Counted from the first letter of the stretch, positions 27,419-38,646 are shown. The stretch is 64,000 nt of DNA from an uncultured Porphyromonadaceae bacterium (GCA_900548975.1 URMS01000012.1:1-64000), one strand, 5' to 3'. Notes: generated by a model not told the origin, from the letters alone. A program made the numbers and translations.

Positions 27419-29170
27419 TTATTTCTTTTTTTCCTTAGAGCGCGTTTTAGATGTGGCAAGCTCGGGGCGCAGAGGACGTATGCGGCCGGAAACCACTTTC
27501 CACACCGCGGCGCCATGGGCCGGCACATGGACATCGAAGGGCTCGGTCGAGGTGAATACCTTGGGCTCGGAGCCGCCATCGAGAAGGTTGCGGGCCTTGG
27601 GATCGATACCTTCGGGAAGGTTGTACTCCATAAAGGCATGCCGCGGTATAATGAGGCGCACATCGTCGTCGGTATCGCCGAAGTTGGCCACTATCACCAG
27701 AGTCTCGCCGTCCTTATGACGGAGGAAAGCAAAATGCCGGTGGGGATTGAGGCAAGGATTTTCGAGATTCACATACATCAGATCGAAGAACGAGCCCTCG
27801 CGGATGGCAGCCTCGCTGTTGGCCAGAGTGAGAATGCGCCTGTAGATTGTCCTGAGCTGTTTCTGCTGTGGAGTGAGCGAGCCGCGGCAGCTGCCGTTTT
27901 TGAGCCAGCGGCGCACGGTGGCCACGCTCCAGTAGTCGAATATGGTCGTACGGCCGTCGAGACCGCTGAAACCCTCGGCATCCATGCCCGGCTCGCCAAG
28001 TTCCTGACCGAAATAGATCATGAACGGACCGGTAGAGAAGAACGCGCTCACCACAAGCGAGGGAATGGCGCGCATGGGGTCGCCGGCATAGAATGAGGAA
28101 GCGAAGCGCTGCTCGTCGTGGTTTTCGAGAAAGTTGAGCATGCGGCCGCCTATGCCTTCCACCGTCTGCCAGCACCCTGTGATGCGGGCTGCCGAGTGGT
28201 TGGCGGTCTCCACGGCACGGAGGGTGTCGTAGAGATTGACCTTGTCATTGAGATAGTCGAAGCAGGCATAGTCGAGATAGGTGCGGTAAAGACTCACATC
28301 GTAGATCTCGGCTATAAATATTATATCGGGCCAGTGCTGCTTCACCTGCGGAATGGCCCAGTGCCAGAACTCGGCCGGGACCATATGCGCCATATCGCAC
28401 CGGAAGCCGTCGATACCCTTCGAGGCCCAGAAACGCAGTATGTGCAGCATCTTGAACCACGTATCGGGTATGGGGTCGAAATGACGGGAGCCGTCGCCGT
28501 AGTCGATACCGTAGTTGAGTTTCACGGTCTCGTACCAGTCGTTCGGACCCGGAAACGCCGTGAAACAGTCGTTGCCCGAAGCCTTGGCCGGGAACTCCAC
28601 ATAGGCGTCGCGACCCGAGCCGAGGTCGATATGGGGCGCGAACTGCTGGCGGGTTATATAGTAGAAATTGTTGTTCGGGGTAAAGAACATCTCGTCGTTG
28701 TCGCCGGTGCCGAAGTCCTCGATTCCGGCAGGCTTGGCGTCCGAGCGGTACTGGCGTGCCACATGATTGGGCACAAAGTCGATAATAACCTTGAGTCCGG
28801 CCTCGTGCGTGCGCTCTACCAGCGCCTCGAACTCTTCCATGCGCGAAGGCACGTCGACAGCCAGATCGGGGTCGATGTCGTAGTAGTCGCATATCGCATA
28901 GGGGCTTCCGGCCTTGCCCTTGACCACATGGGGGTTCTGCTGCGGAATGCCGAAAGATGTATAGTCGGCGTCGTGCGCATGCTCTATCACTCCGGTATAC
29001 CACACATGGGTCGCGCCCATGTCGCGGATGGAACCAAGGATAGTGCTGTTGATATCGTTCAGTTTGCCGGAGCCGTTTTGTGCTAATGTGCCTCCTACCA
29101 CCGGAGTGGCGCAATAGTTGGTAAACAACCGGGGAAGCAACTGGTAGATTATCGGCTTTTGCTGTGTCAT
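27419..29170 (-). CDS. Cytosolic GH13 alpha-amylase family enzyme
   Basis: A 583-residue GH13 hydrolase or transglycosidase with no signal peptide, so probably acting on intracellular glucan such as glycogen or imported maltodextrin. The catalytic residues are Asp259 (GFRCDMAH), Glu288 (FIAEIYD) and Asp352 (FLENHDEQR); DFVPNHVAR is conserved region I. The C-terminal 30 residues are Lys/Arg-rich and end in a run of lysines, an unusual basic tail. It lies between a patatin-like gene (10-base gap) and prs (25-base gap). The other GH13 protein in this window is secreted and only distantly similar. Confidence 0.9.
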   Translation of the reverse strand: MTQQKPIIYQLLPRLFTNYCATPVVGGTLAQNGSGKLNDINSTILGSIRDMGATHVWYTGVIEHAHDADYTSFGIPQQNPHVVKGKAGSPYAICDYYDIDPDLAVDVPSRMEEFEALVERTHEAGLKVIIDFVPNHVARQYRSDAKPAGIEDFGTGDNDEMFFTPNNNFYYITRQQFAPHIDLGSGRDAYVEFPAKASGNDCFTAFPGPNDWYETVKLNYGIDYGDGSRHFDPIPDTWFKMLHILRFWASKGIDGFRCDMAHMVPAEFWHWAIPQVKQHWPDIIFIAEIYDVSLYRTYLDYACFDYLNDKVNLYDTLRAVETANHSAARITGCWQTVEGIGGRMLNFLENHDEQRFASSFYAGDPMRAIPSLVVSAFFSTGPFMIYFGQELGEPGMDAEGFSGLDGRTTIFDYWSVATVRRWLKNGSCRGSLTPQQKQLRTIYRRILTLANSEAAIREGSFFDLMYVNLENPCLNPHRHFAFLRHKDGETLVIVANFGDTDDDVRLIIPRHAFMEYNLPEGIDPKARNLLDGGSEPKVFTSTEPFDVHVPAHGAAVWKVVSGRIRPLRPELATSKTRSKEKKK

Positions 29171-29180
29171 AGGTATAATA

Positions 29181-30002
29181 TCAGGATGGAAAATTGCTTA
29201 TGACGGGTCTCTCACCGCCGGGATTCCACAAACCTGCTTTTCTAAGTGCCGCGCGGGTATTGATATACCCGCTCACGAACAAATTCTTTATGTGTTTAAG
29301 GTCGAAAACAGCGTAGTCGGCTATTTCGGGTGTTTCCACCGAAATATCGCACATAGCCATGTCCTCGGCCTGATTGGCCTTGGCCATAAGGTTGTAGGTA
29401 CGCAAGGCTACATCGATAATCGAGGAAAAATTTCTCTTGGGGCGCAGCGGGCTCACATTCACCCCGATAAGCATGTCGCACTTGTCGCGAAGCATCCATG
29501 CCGGATGGTTGCGCAGAACGCCGCCGTCGACATAGTTCACGCCATCAATTACCACAGGGCGGAATACTATGGGGATGGAGCACGAGGCGACCAGACGCGG
29601 CCCGATCTCGCCCGTATTGAAAGCTACCGGGCGCGCCGAGTCGAGATCGGTGGCTCCGACATATGTGGGTATGCGAAGATCTTCAAGACGGTGGACGCCA
29701 CCGAGAGCGCGAACTATAAAACGGGAAAATTTATCGAGCTTGAAAAGGCCGCCCGAGCCGAGGCCGAGCTCGGCGAAATCGCGAAAACTTGTTTTGGCAA
29801 AAAGCGTGGCTATGCCCATGGGCGTAAGACCGCCCGCATAAAGCACCGCCGCCACGGATCCTGCACTGACTCCGGCTATTACATCGGGCCGCATACCGGC
29901 CTCCTCTATCGCCATCAGTGCGCCCGCATGGGCAAAACCGCGCGCGCCACCCCCGCTGAGGGCTACGCCAAGACGGTATTCTTTGTGTCCTTCTTTGTCC
30001 AT
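29181..30002 (-). CDS. Patatin-like phospholipase family protein
   Basis: A 273-residue Ser-Asp dyad acyl hydrolase of the patatin/RssA group. The oxyanion loop SGGGARG is at residues 16-22, the nucleophile Ser46 is in GVSAG, and Asp159 is in the DGG motif. There is no signal peptide and no beta-barrel domain, so it is probably cytosolic or membrane-peripheral and acts on lipids. A perfect consensus promoter lies 20 bases upstream, making it the first gene of a group with the GH13 enzyme and prs. Confidence 0.92.
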   Translation of the reverse strand: MDKEGHKEYRLGVALSGGGARGFAHAGALMAIEEAGMRPDVIAGVSAGSVAAVLYAGGLTPMGIATLFAKTSFRDFAELGLGSGGLFKLDKFSRFIVRALGGVHRLEDLRIPTYVGATDLDSARPVAFNTGEIGPRLVASCSIPIVFRPVVIDGVNYVDGGVLRNHPAWMLRDKCDMLIGVNVSPLRPKRNFSSIIDVALRTYNLMAKANQAEDMAMCDISVETPEIADYAVFDLKHIKNLFVSGYINTRAALRKAGLWNPGGERPVISNFPS

Positions 30003-30021
30003 GGCTTTCGCTTTACGACTG

Positions 30022-30053
30022 CAAAATTAATGAGAATTAGCCGCACCGCCAAA
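30022..30053 (-). promoter_or_regulatory. Promoter of the patatin-GH13-prs group
   Basis: On the minus strand TTTG (30053-30050), 20 bases, and TAATTTTG (30029-30022) match the Bacteroidetes promoter exactly, 20 bases before the ATG. Confidence 0.78.
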
Positions 30054-30165
30054 TTTTTGCCCTGAAAGCTTTCGCCCGCCGCACACAACAGCGCGCACAA
30101 TGCCCTACAAGATGACAATACCGAAAAAACCGGGCGGAGAGCGATGATATATGAAAAAAAATGAG

Positions 30166-30173
30166 TAGTTTTG
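30166..30173 (+). promoter_or_regulatory. -7 element before the receiver/PPDK_N gene
   Basis: TAGTTTTG fits TAnnTTTG, 20 bases before the ATG at 30193. A -33 TTTG is not evident at the usual spacing. Confidence 0.5.
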
Positions 30174-30192
30174 CCAATTATTATGCATTGAC

Positions 30193-33189
30193 ATGAACGA
30201 GGAAGCCCTTAGCCGTATGATGCTGAAAGACACGTCGTTTCAGGCTCTGATGCAACACCGTATCTTCAACGTGTTGCTCATAGCCTCGCCCTACGACGCT
30301 TTCATGATGGAAGAAGATGGACGCGTAGAAGAACAGCTCTACAACGAATACGTGGCTCTGAATCTGAGTTCGCCCCCGCGAGTCACGCGCGTGTCGACCA
30401 TCGCCGAAGCCCTCGAAACAATGCGGCAAAAAGCCTTCGACATCGTGGTGGCAATGCCGGGCGGCGATCTGTCGGAAACTTTCGAAGGTTCAGCCCTGAT
30501 CAAGGAGGCATTTCCCAACGTGCCCATTGTGGTGCTCACTCCGTTCTCAAAAGAAGTGTCGCGACGCCTCGCCGACAAGAATCTCGACAATATCGACTAT
30601 GTATTCAGCTGGCTGGGCAACATGGATCTTCTCCTGGCCATCATTAAGCTACTGGAAGACAAGCTGAATATCAATGACATAACCGACGTTGGCGTTCAAT
30701 CGATTCTGTTGGTCGAAGACTCTGTGAGATTCTACTCCTCGGTGCTGCCGCACATCTACAAATTCCTTCTGAAACAGTCGGTTATATTCTCCACCGAGGC
30801 ACTCAACCAGCACGAACAGATGCTCCGCATGCGCGGACGCCCCAAAGTGATGCTCGCCCGAAACTACGAGGAAGCCGTCGAGCTCTACGAACGCTACGGC
30901 AAAAACATGCTCGGAGTAATCAGCGACGTATCGTTCAACCGCATGGGTGCCAAAGACTCCAAGGCCGGTCTGAAACTGGCACGATGGATACGCTCGCAGG
31001 ATCCCTTCCTCCCGATAATCGTGGAGTCGAGCGAATCGCAGAATTCCGTGGCCGTGCGAGGATTCGGAGGCATATTCATCGACAAAAATTCGAAAAAACT
31101 GCCCGTCGACCTCGGCGAAGCCATAATGAACAACTTCGGCTTCGGCGACTTCATAATACGCGAACCGTCTACCGGCGAGCCGATCATGACCATCCGCAAT
31201 CTCAAAGACATGCAGCAGCGGGTGTTCGACATTCCGGCCGACTCGCTTCTATACCACGCCTCGCGCAACGACATATCGCGCTGGCTCTACTCGCGTGCGC
31301 TGTTCCCCATAGCCGACGTGGTGAAGCAGCATCACTTCAGCGAAATCGAAGAAGCTCCTGCCGTCAAGCAGCTGTTCTTCGACCTGATAGTAAAATACCG
31401 CAAGATGAAAAACCGCGGTGTTGTGGCTGTTTTCCAGAAAGACCGCTTCGACCACTACTCCAACTTCGCCCGCATTGGCCAGGGAAGCCTCGGCGGCAAA
31501 GGGCGCGGTCTGGCATTCGTCGACTCTATCATTAAAAAGAATCCGGTCTGCGACAATTTCGACGGCATCACCATATCGATACCGCGCACCGTAGTGCTGT
31601 GTACCGACATTTTCGACGAGTTCATGGCCGTGAACCGCCTCTACCCTCTCGCTCTCAGCGACACGCCCGACGAGGAAATCCTCGAGGCTTTCCTTGCCGC
31701 ACAGCTGCCAGAGAGGCTGTCGGAAGACTTCGCCGCCCTCTTCGATGTTGTCGACCGGCCTTTCGCCGTACGCAGCTCGAGCCTCCTCGAAGACTCGCAC
31801 TATCAGCCGTTCGCCGGCATCTACTCCACGTACATGGTGCCCTACACCACCGACCGCGAGCGCCGCATGCGCTGGCTGCACGATGCCATAAAAGGCGTGT
31901 ACGCCTCGGTGTTCTACTCGGCGAGCAAGGTGTATATGACAGCCACAAGCAATGTCATAGACCAGGAAAAGATGGCCGTGATAATACAGGAAGTAATCGG
32001 CGAGAACCATGGCAATTACTACTTCCCGTCGTTCTCGGGAGTAGGACGCTCGCTCAACTACTACCCCCTTGGCGACGAGCAGCCCGAAGACGGCGTCGCC
32101 GAGATAGCCGTCGGACTGGGAAAATACATAGTCGACGGAGGCCGCGCCCTGCGGTTCTCGCCTCTGCACCCGGCCCACGCCCTCCAGACATCGACTCTCG
32201 AGCTGGCTCTGCGCGACACCCAGACCACGCTCTTCGCCATGGAGCAGCGCCCCGACACCGCCGACTTCACTGTGAAGGTGGACGAAGGCGCCTCGCTGGT
32301 CAAAAAACAGATACGCGACTTCGCCGATACCGGCGCTCTACGATACATGGTATCGACCTACGACGCCTACAACGGCATGCTCAAGGACTACGAAGACGGC
32401 AAGGGACGCCGTGTGGTGACATTCGCCAACATCCTGCGCGACAAGGCCCTTCCCCTCGCCGACGCCATCCACTTCATGCTTTCCGAAGGCCAGACGGCTA
32501 TGCAGCGGCCTGTCGAGATAGAATTTGCCGGCAATATCAACGCCTCGCCGACCGAAAACGGCATCCGGGGACATCTCTACTGGCTGCAGATAAGACCTAT
32601 CATCGACCGCAAGCAACTCATATCCGACGAAGTGCTCGACCACCCCGACGAGGAACTGATACTGCGCACCGACACCGCCCTCGGCAACGGCATGATAGAG
32701 GGTGTCCGCACCATAGTATATGTGAAGCCCGGCAACTTCGACTCGCTGGTAAATCCGTCGCTGGCCCTCTCTGTCGCCAAAATAAATGCCGGAATGGCAG
32801 AGCGCGGCGAGGGCTACATTCTCATCGGGCCGGGCCGATGGGGAACCTCCGACCCCGCTCTGGGTATACCGGTACGATGGGCCGACATATCGGCCGCCCG
32901 CGTTATCGTGGAAGCCGCCGTAGGCAACTACCGTGTGGAACCCAGTCAGGGCACCCACTTCTTCCAGAACCTCACCTCCTTCGGCGTAGGGTATTTCACA
33001 GTCGATTCGCGCGGTGGTTCCGGATTCTACGACAGCGATTATCTCGACTCACTCCCTGCCGACTACGAGGACGACCACATCAGAATAGTGCGCTTCGCAC
33101 AGCCTCTGGCAATAGCCATAAACGGCCGCTCGGGACGCGGCACCGTTCAGAAACCTGATACACAAAACGATTCAACTAACATAGAATGA
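30193..33189 (+). CDS. Receiver-domain protein with a PPDK_N (PEP/pyruvate-binding) ATP-grasp domain
   Basis: A 998-residue soluble protein. Residues 25-155 look like a receiver fold lacking the phospho-accepting Asp (Ala87/Met88 at that place). Residues 170-330 form a second receiver with an intact set: Glu175-Asp176, Asp245, Ser279 and Lys298, and an insertion of about 35 residues before Asp245. Residues 395-805 match the ATP-binding domain of PEP synthase and pyruvate phosphate dikinase (GGKG to Lys436, VRSSS at Arg527, LQIRP at 798-802). The phospho-His swivel and the PEP barrel are missing; instead there is a C-terminal domain of about 180 residues with GPGRWGTSDPALGIP. It is therefore not a normal PEP synthase. 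Homologues annotated as PEP/pyruvate-binding proteins are known in Bacteroidetes but, to my knowledge, uncharacterised. Its stop overlaps the next ATG by four bases. Confidence 0.85.
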   Translation: MNEEALSRMMLKDTSFQALMQHRIFNVLLIASPYDAFMMEEDGRVEEQLYNEYVALNLSSPPRVTRVSTIAEALETMRQKAFDIVVAMPGGDLSETFEGSALIKEAFPNVPIVVLTPFSKEVSRRLADKNLDNIDYVFSWLGNMDLLLAIIKLLEDKLNINDITDVGVQSILLVEDSVRFYSSVLPHIYKFLLKQSVIFSTEALNQHEQMLRMRGRPKVMLARNYEEAVELYERYGKNMLGVISDVSFNRMGAKDSKAGLKLARWIRSQDPFLPIIVESSESQNSVAVRGFGGIFIDKNSKKLPVDLGEAIMNNFGFGDFIIREPSTGEPIMTIRNLKDMQQRVFDIPADSLLYHASRNDISRWLYSRALFPIADVVKQHHFSEIEEAPAVKQLFFDLIVKYRKMKNRGVVAVFQKDRFDHYSNFARIGQGSLGGKGRGLAFVDSIIKKNPVCDNFDGITISIPRTVVLCTDIFDEFMAVNRLYPLALSDTPDEEILEAFLAAQLPERLSEDFAALFDVVDRPFAVRSSSLLEDSHYQPFAGIYSTYMVPYTTDRERRMRWLHDAIKGVYASVFYSASKVYMTATSNVIDQEKMAVIIQEVIGENHGNYYFPSFSGVGRSLNYYPLGDEQPEDGVAEIAVGLGKYIVDGGRALRFSPLHPAHALQTSTLELALRDTQTTLFAMEQRPDTADFTVKVDEGASLVKKQIRDFADTGALRYMVSTYDAYNGMLKDYEDGKGRRVVTFANILRDKALPLADAIHFMLSEGQTAMQRPVEIEFAGNINASPTENGIRGHLYWLQIRPIIDRKQLISDEVLDHPDEELILRTDTALGNGMIEGVRTIVYVKPGNFDSLVNPSLALSVAKINAGMAERGEGYILIGPGRWGTSDPALGIPVRWADISAARVIVEAAVGNYRVEPSQGTHFFQNLTSFGVGYFTVDSRGGSGFYDSDYLDSLPADYEDDHIRIVRFAQPLAIAINGRSGRGTVQKPDTQNDSTNIE

Positions 33190-34499
33190 GCTTTTTCGAC
33201 AGCATGCGCCGCTTTTTCGGTGCCGACTCCGACTATAACAACGACGATACCCACGACAACGACCTGACCACGGCCGACGATGACGACGACACTACCACCG
33301 CCGACGCGCGCGCAGCAGAAGAAAGCGCCGCACCGGCCGTCGACGGACTCGTCGAGCTCCCCGCACGGCCCGTTGTCGACCCGGCCATGAAGTCAAAAAT
33401 ATTCGAAGGCGTCGTGGCTATCTTCAACGAGTCGCTGCCCGATTTCCTGCGCAAAAGCGTCGACCCCGAGCGCCAGAGCGAGCTGATAATGCAGTCGCTC
33501 GACGCATCGCTGTCGCAGTATCTCGACGATCTTTCGGCGCAGGCTGCCGTCTATGCCGAAGCGAGACTTAAAAATGCCGCCGACAATGCCCGCCACGAAG
33601 CGGAGCGTCTGCGCCACGACATGGAGAGCCTCGAGCAGCAGCGCACCTCTCTGCGCGAGCAGCAGCTTAGCGCCGAACGCCGCCGACGCGCTCTCGCCGA
33701 CCGTGTGCAGGACCTCGAGACACAGCTCGCCAACGCCGATGCCGAGCGCGAACAGTTCGAACTCGAAAAAAAGAGTCTGCTCAACAAACTCAAAGTCACC
33801 GAAGTGCAGCCGGGCGTTATCGAAGAACTGCAGCAGGAAATCGAACGACTGAAAAGCGAACACACCGACACCCCTGAAACCGCCCCCGATCCTGCTCAGC
33901 TCGAAGTCCTCAACGCAGAAATAGAAAAAATAAACACCGAACTCGCCGAAGCCCGCACAGCTCTGGCCGAGGCACATGCCGCCATAGAGCAGCACAAGGC
34001 AAATGCCGAGAACAGCCAGACCATGTACAACGACCTGCAGCATCAGCTTGTCGACGAGCGCGAAGCCCGCGCCAAAGCCGAAGCCGAAAGCGCCGAGGCC
34101 CGCAAAATCTTCGAAACGGTGAAGGAGATGCAGCTGCAGATGCAGCAGGTGGAAGTGCTGATACAGAAACGCGACGACCGCATAGCCCGGCTGAAATCGA
34201 CCAACAAAAAACTCAAAGAAGAACTTGCCGAGACAAAAGCAAGACTTGCCGAAACAGAGGACATGCACGACGACGGGCTCTTCGCCCTCGTGCAGGAGGA
34301 CGAAGAGCCCGAACTCGTTCCGTCGGCCGAGGAAGAGGCCGCCATGGCATCGCTCGAAGATGATTTCGAATGTCCCGAATGGTTCACTCAGCCCGCACCC
34401 GGCGAGGGTCGCCTAAAAGTTTCGGAAGAACCTTTCGGCTACACACCGCCCGTGCGCAAGCCTGCGCCCGACAACGACGCCCAGCTGTCGCTCTTCTGA
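33186..34499 (+). CDS. Coiled-coil protein with C-terminal clamp-binding-like motif
   Basis: A 437-residue protein of unknown function, translationally coupled to the receiver/PPDK_N gene (ATGA overlap). The first 15 residues are aromatic and basic, then about 35 residues are very acidic with runs of Asp. Residues 65-110 form a helical segment, and about 115-365 is a long Glu/Gln/Ala/Arg coiled coil. The last 50 residues are Pro-rich and end in QLSLF at 433-437, which is the consensus pentapeptide by which bacterial proteins bind the DNA polymerase sliding clamp. No signal peptide or membrane segment. A role at DNA or in a scaffold is inference. Confidence 0.8.
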   Translation: MSFFDSMRRFFGADSDYNNDDTHDNDLTTADDDDDTTTADARAAEESAAPAVDGLVELPARPVVDPAMKSKIFEGVVAIFNESLPDFLRKSVDPERQSELIMQSLDASLSQYLDDLSAQAAVYAEARLKNAADNARHEAERLRHDMESLEQQRTSLREQQLSAERRRRALADRVQDLETQLANADAEREQFELEKKSLLNKLKVTEVQPGVIEELQQEIERLKSEHTDTPETAPDPAQLEVLNAEIEKINTELAEARTALAEAHAAIEQHKANAENSQTMYNDLQHQLVDEREARAKAEAESAEARKIFETVKEMQLQMQQVEVLIQKRDDRIARLKSTNKKLKEELAETKARLAETEDMHDDGLFALVQEDEEPELVPSAEEEAAMASLEDDFECPEWFTQPAPGEGRLKVSEEPFGYTPPVRKPAPDNDAQLSLF

Positions 34500-35114
34500 T
34501 TATTTGCGGTACTGCGGTTCCAGAGGCACCGGGAAGCGCGAGAAGAGCGTCTGTACGGCCTCGGCTATGCCTTTGAGGTTGCGGAACTGCGACTGGCCGT
34601 TCTCAAGAATCGTGGCTACCGACGCCGAATACAGCGGCAGTTTCTTGTCGATGTTCACCATATCCATTGTCAGCACGCCTTCCTTGTAGATGCCGGTGAT
34701 AACCTGTGCATTGGCATAGTAATTGGCCCAGTAATTGACGCGCGGATAGATGAAGTAGGGGTAGAATCCGTTGTAGTACGGACCGGCATACGGACTGTAG
34801 CCCGGGGGAAGTGCCGGCTCGGTCTCTATCTCGCGGTGCACTGTAAGACCGATATTGATGAGCAGCGGCGAAGCGGGATCTTCGGTGAAGCCGCGTTCGA
34901 TCATCTGCTCGCGGATAGCGGCGGCGATGTTATAGTACGTCACCATCTGCATGCCCGGCGGAAGGCTGTTGCCGTCGGCAGGTGTGACTATGCGGAATGT
35001 GGAATAGGTGCTGAGATCAGCGTTGTTATAGGTCTCGCTGTTTACCAGTGAGAACGGGCTGCACGAAGTCAACAGCACCAGAGCAGCCGCAAGAATAGAA
35101 AGATACTTTTTCAT
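34500..35114 (-). CDS. DUF4136 family lipoprotein
   Basis: A 204-residue envelope lipoprotein with a signal ending at Cys18 (LLTSC). The body matches the DUF4136 pattern: an early YSTFRIV strand, a Tyr/Pro/Gly-rich central part (residues 105-140) and a late TMDMVNI strand. Its stop abuts the stop of the coiled-coil gene on the other strand. Unusually, the ATG lies directly after the T-run of the cdaA terminator hairpin, leaving no room for a separate promoter downstream of that hairpin. Function of the family is unknown. Confidence 0.75.
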   Translation of the reverse strand: MKKYLSILAAALVLLTSCSPFSLVNSETYNNADLSTYSTFRIVTPADGNSLPPGMQMVTYYNIAAAIREQMIERGFTEDPASPLLINIGLTVHREIETEPALPPGYSPYAGPYYNGFYPYFIYPRVNYWANYYANAQVITGIYKEGVLTMDMVNIDKKLPLYSASVATILENGQSQFRNLKGIAEAVQTLFSRFPVPLEPQYRK

Positions 35115-35155
35115 AAAACGCGGAGTTTATTCTATGTAGAAAGAACACTCCGCGT
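35115..35155 (-). terminator. Hairpin after cdaA that abuts the DUF4136 start codon
   Basis: On the minus strand ACGCGGAGT (35155-35147) pairs with ACTCCGCGT (35126-35118), a 9-bp stem with a 20-base loop, followed by TTT and then directly the ATG at 35114. It looks like a terminator for the typA-folP-cdaA operon, but it would also fold just before the next start codon. Confidence 0.75.
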
Positions 35156-35169
35156 AGCCGTAAAGTTCG

Positions 35170-35952
35170 CTATTTCGAGGTAACGATGGCGATGGCGTTG
35201 AGCCGGTGTTCAAGTTCGGTCGAGCTCAGACGCGTCGACAGTTTCCCTCTGTGAGCCACCGATATATTGCCGGTCTCCTCCGACACCACCACAGCTACGG
35301 CATCGGTCGCCTGGGCTATGCCCAGCGCCGAACGGTGGCGCAGACCCAGTGTACGCGGCACATCGCTGTCGTGGCTCACCGGCAGAATACAGCCGGCCGA
35401 CTCAAGACGCCCGTGCGCCACTATTAGAGCGCCGTCGTGAAGAGGCGAGTTTTTGAAAAATATATTCTCTATCAGACGCGTATTTATGTTGGCGTCTATC
35501 ACGTCGCCCGACTTGGCATAGTTGTCGAGCGGCACCGTCTGCTCTATCACTATCAGCGCGCCTGTCTTGCTCTTGGACATGCTCATGCACGCATACACTA
35601 TAGGCATCACCCACGCAAGAGCCTCGGCGTCGAGCTCCTCTTTGTGGTGGTGGAACAGCTTCGACAAAAAGCGCAGGCGCCTGTGCGACCCGAGCTCGAC
35701 AAGAAAACGCTTGATTGGCTCCTGGAAGATTATCACAAGGATAATCAGACCGATAGCCATGAATTTATCGAGAATGGTGCCGATGAGGCGCATGTTGAAG
35801 ATTTCGGAAGCCAGGACCCACAGAATGATGAAAGCGAGCACTCCATAGAATATGTTGATAGTGCCCGACTCCTTCATGAGCCGGTAGATATAGTATATCA
35901 GCACTGCGAAAAGCAGTATGTCGATTATATCTTTTATTCCGAAATCAAACAT
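35170..35952 (-). CDS. cdaA: Diadenylate cyclase CdaA
   Basis: A 260-residue membrane enzyme that condenses two ATP into c-di-AMP. Three hydrophobic helices occupy residues 8-85, followed by the DAC domain with DGA at 173-175 and RHR at 205-207, the two catalytic motifs. The order folP-cdaA, separated here by 14 bases, is common in Bacteroidetes. The second messenger usually controls osmolyte and potassium balance and cell wall state. A terminator follows. Confidence 0.95.
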   Translation of the reverse strand: MFDFGIKDIIDILLFAVLIYYIYRLMKESGTINIFYGVLAFIILWVLASEIFNMRLIGTILDKFMAIGLIILVIIFQEPIKRFLVELGSHRRLRFLSKLFHHHKEELDAEALAWVMPIVYACMSMSKSKTGALIVIEQTVPLDNYAKSGDVIDANINTRLIENIFFKNSPLHDGALIVAHGRLESAGCILPVSHDSDVPRTLGLRHRSALGIAQATDAVAVVVSEETGNISVAHRGKLSTRLSSTELEHRLNAIAIVTSK

Positions 35953-35966
35953 GGCTTAAAGTATGT

Positions 35967-36805
35967 TTACGTTAGCGCTCCGACTATCGAGACTGCGGCT
36001 ACGGCCTCGGCAACGTCGTGCACGCGCAGTACGGACGCGCCGCGCTCGAGAGCGAGCACATTGACTGCCGTGGTGGCGGCCGCCATGGCCTCGGGGGCCA
36101 CACCGGGCAGACGCGACAGCATCGACTTGCGCGACATTCCCGCAAGCAGCGGCATGCCGCTTGCGGCGATGGTCTCGAGCGAACCGAGCAGCCTGTAGTT
36201 CTGCTCCGGAGTCTTGGCAAAACCGAAACCCGGATCGAGAATCACATCGGCCACACCGAGAGCGTGGAGCTCGGCGGCCTTGCGGCTGAGATAGCCCGCA
36301 ACCTCAGCGGCGACATCGTCGTAGTCGGTGAGAGTCTGCATGGTCGCCGGAGTACCGCGCATGTGCATGAGCACATACGGGCAACGCAGCGCGGCCACAG
36401 TGTCGAACATGGCCGCATCGAGCTCGCCGCCCGATATGTCGTTGACGATATCGGCGCCGCACACCTCCACGGCCTCGCGTGCGACGGAGGCCCGGAAAGT
36501 ATCGACAGATATGAGCACATCGGCGCCGACCTCTGCGCGCACGGCCTCGACACCGTCGCACAGACGGGTCATTTCCTCGTCAGCGCTCACCTCCGAGGCA
36601 CCCGGGCGCGATGAGTATGCGCCCAGATCGAGCATGGAAGCCCCGGCGTCGACCATGGCACGAGCCGTACGGGCGGCATCGGCGGGGTCCTGGTGGCGCG
36701 AGGCCGCATAGAACGAATCAGGCGTCAGGTTGATGATACCCATCACCGCGGGCCGGTCGAACTCATAGAGACGCCCGCGGGAGTTGAGGCTGAACGGACG
36801 GTATT

Positions 36806-36809
<4 letters not shown>
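35967..36809 (-). CDS. folP: Dihydropteroate synthase
   Basis: A 280-residue folate-pathway enzyme joining p-aminobenzoate to 6-hydroxymethyl-dihydropterin pyrophosphate; the sulfonamide target. VMGIINLTPDSFY is the first conserved loop and DLGAYSSRPGA the second; later the DPGFGFAKT pterin-binding strand is present. The ATG overlaps the typA stop by four bases. Confidence 0.95.
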
Positions 36810-38605
<1,796 letters not shown>

Positions 38606-38638
38606 AAATAAGTCTGCGACTATATCTGTTTCAAACTG

Positions 38639-38646
38639 CAAAATTA
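38639..38646 (-). promoter_or_regulatory. -7 element of the typA operon
   Basis: TAATTTTG on the minus strand, 33 bases before the typA ATG. The -33 box is not clear. Confidence 0.55.

Noticed and set aside
30193..33189. Annotation as phosphoenolpyruvate synthase
   Set aside because: Only the N-terminal ATP-binding domain is present; the phospho-His and PEP-binding domains are missing.
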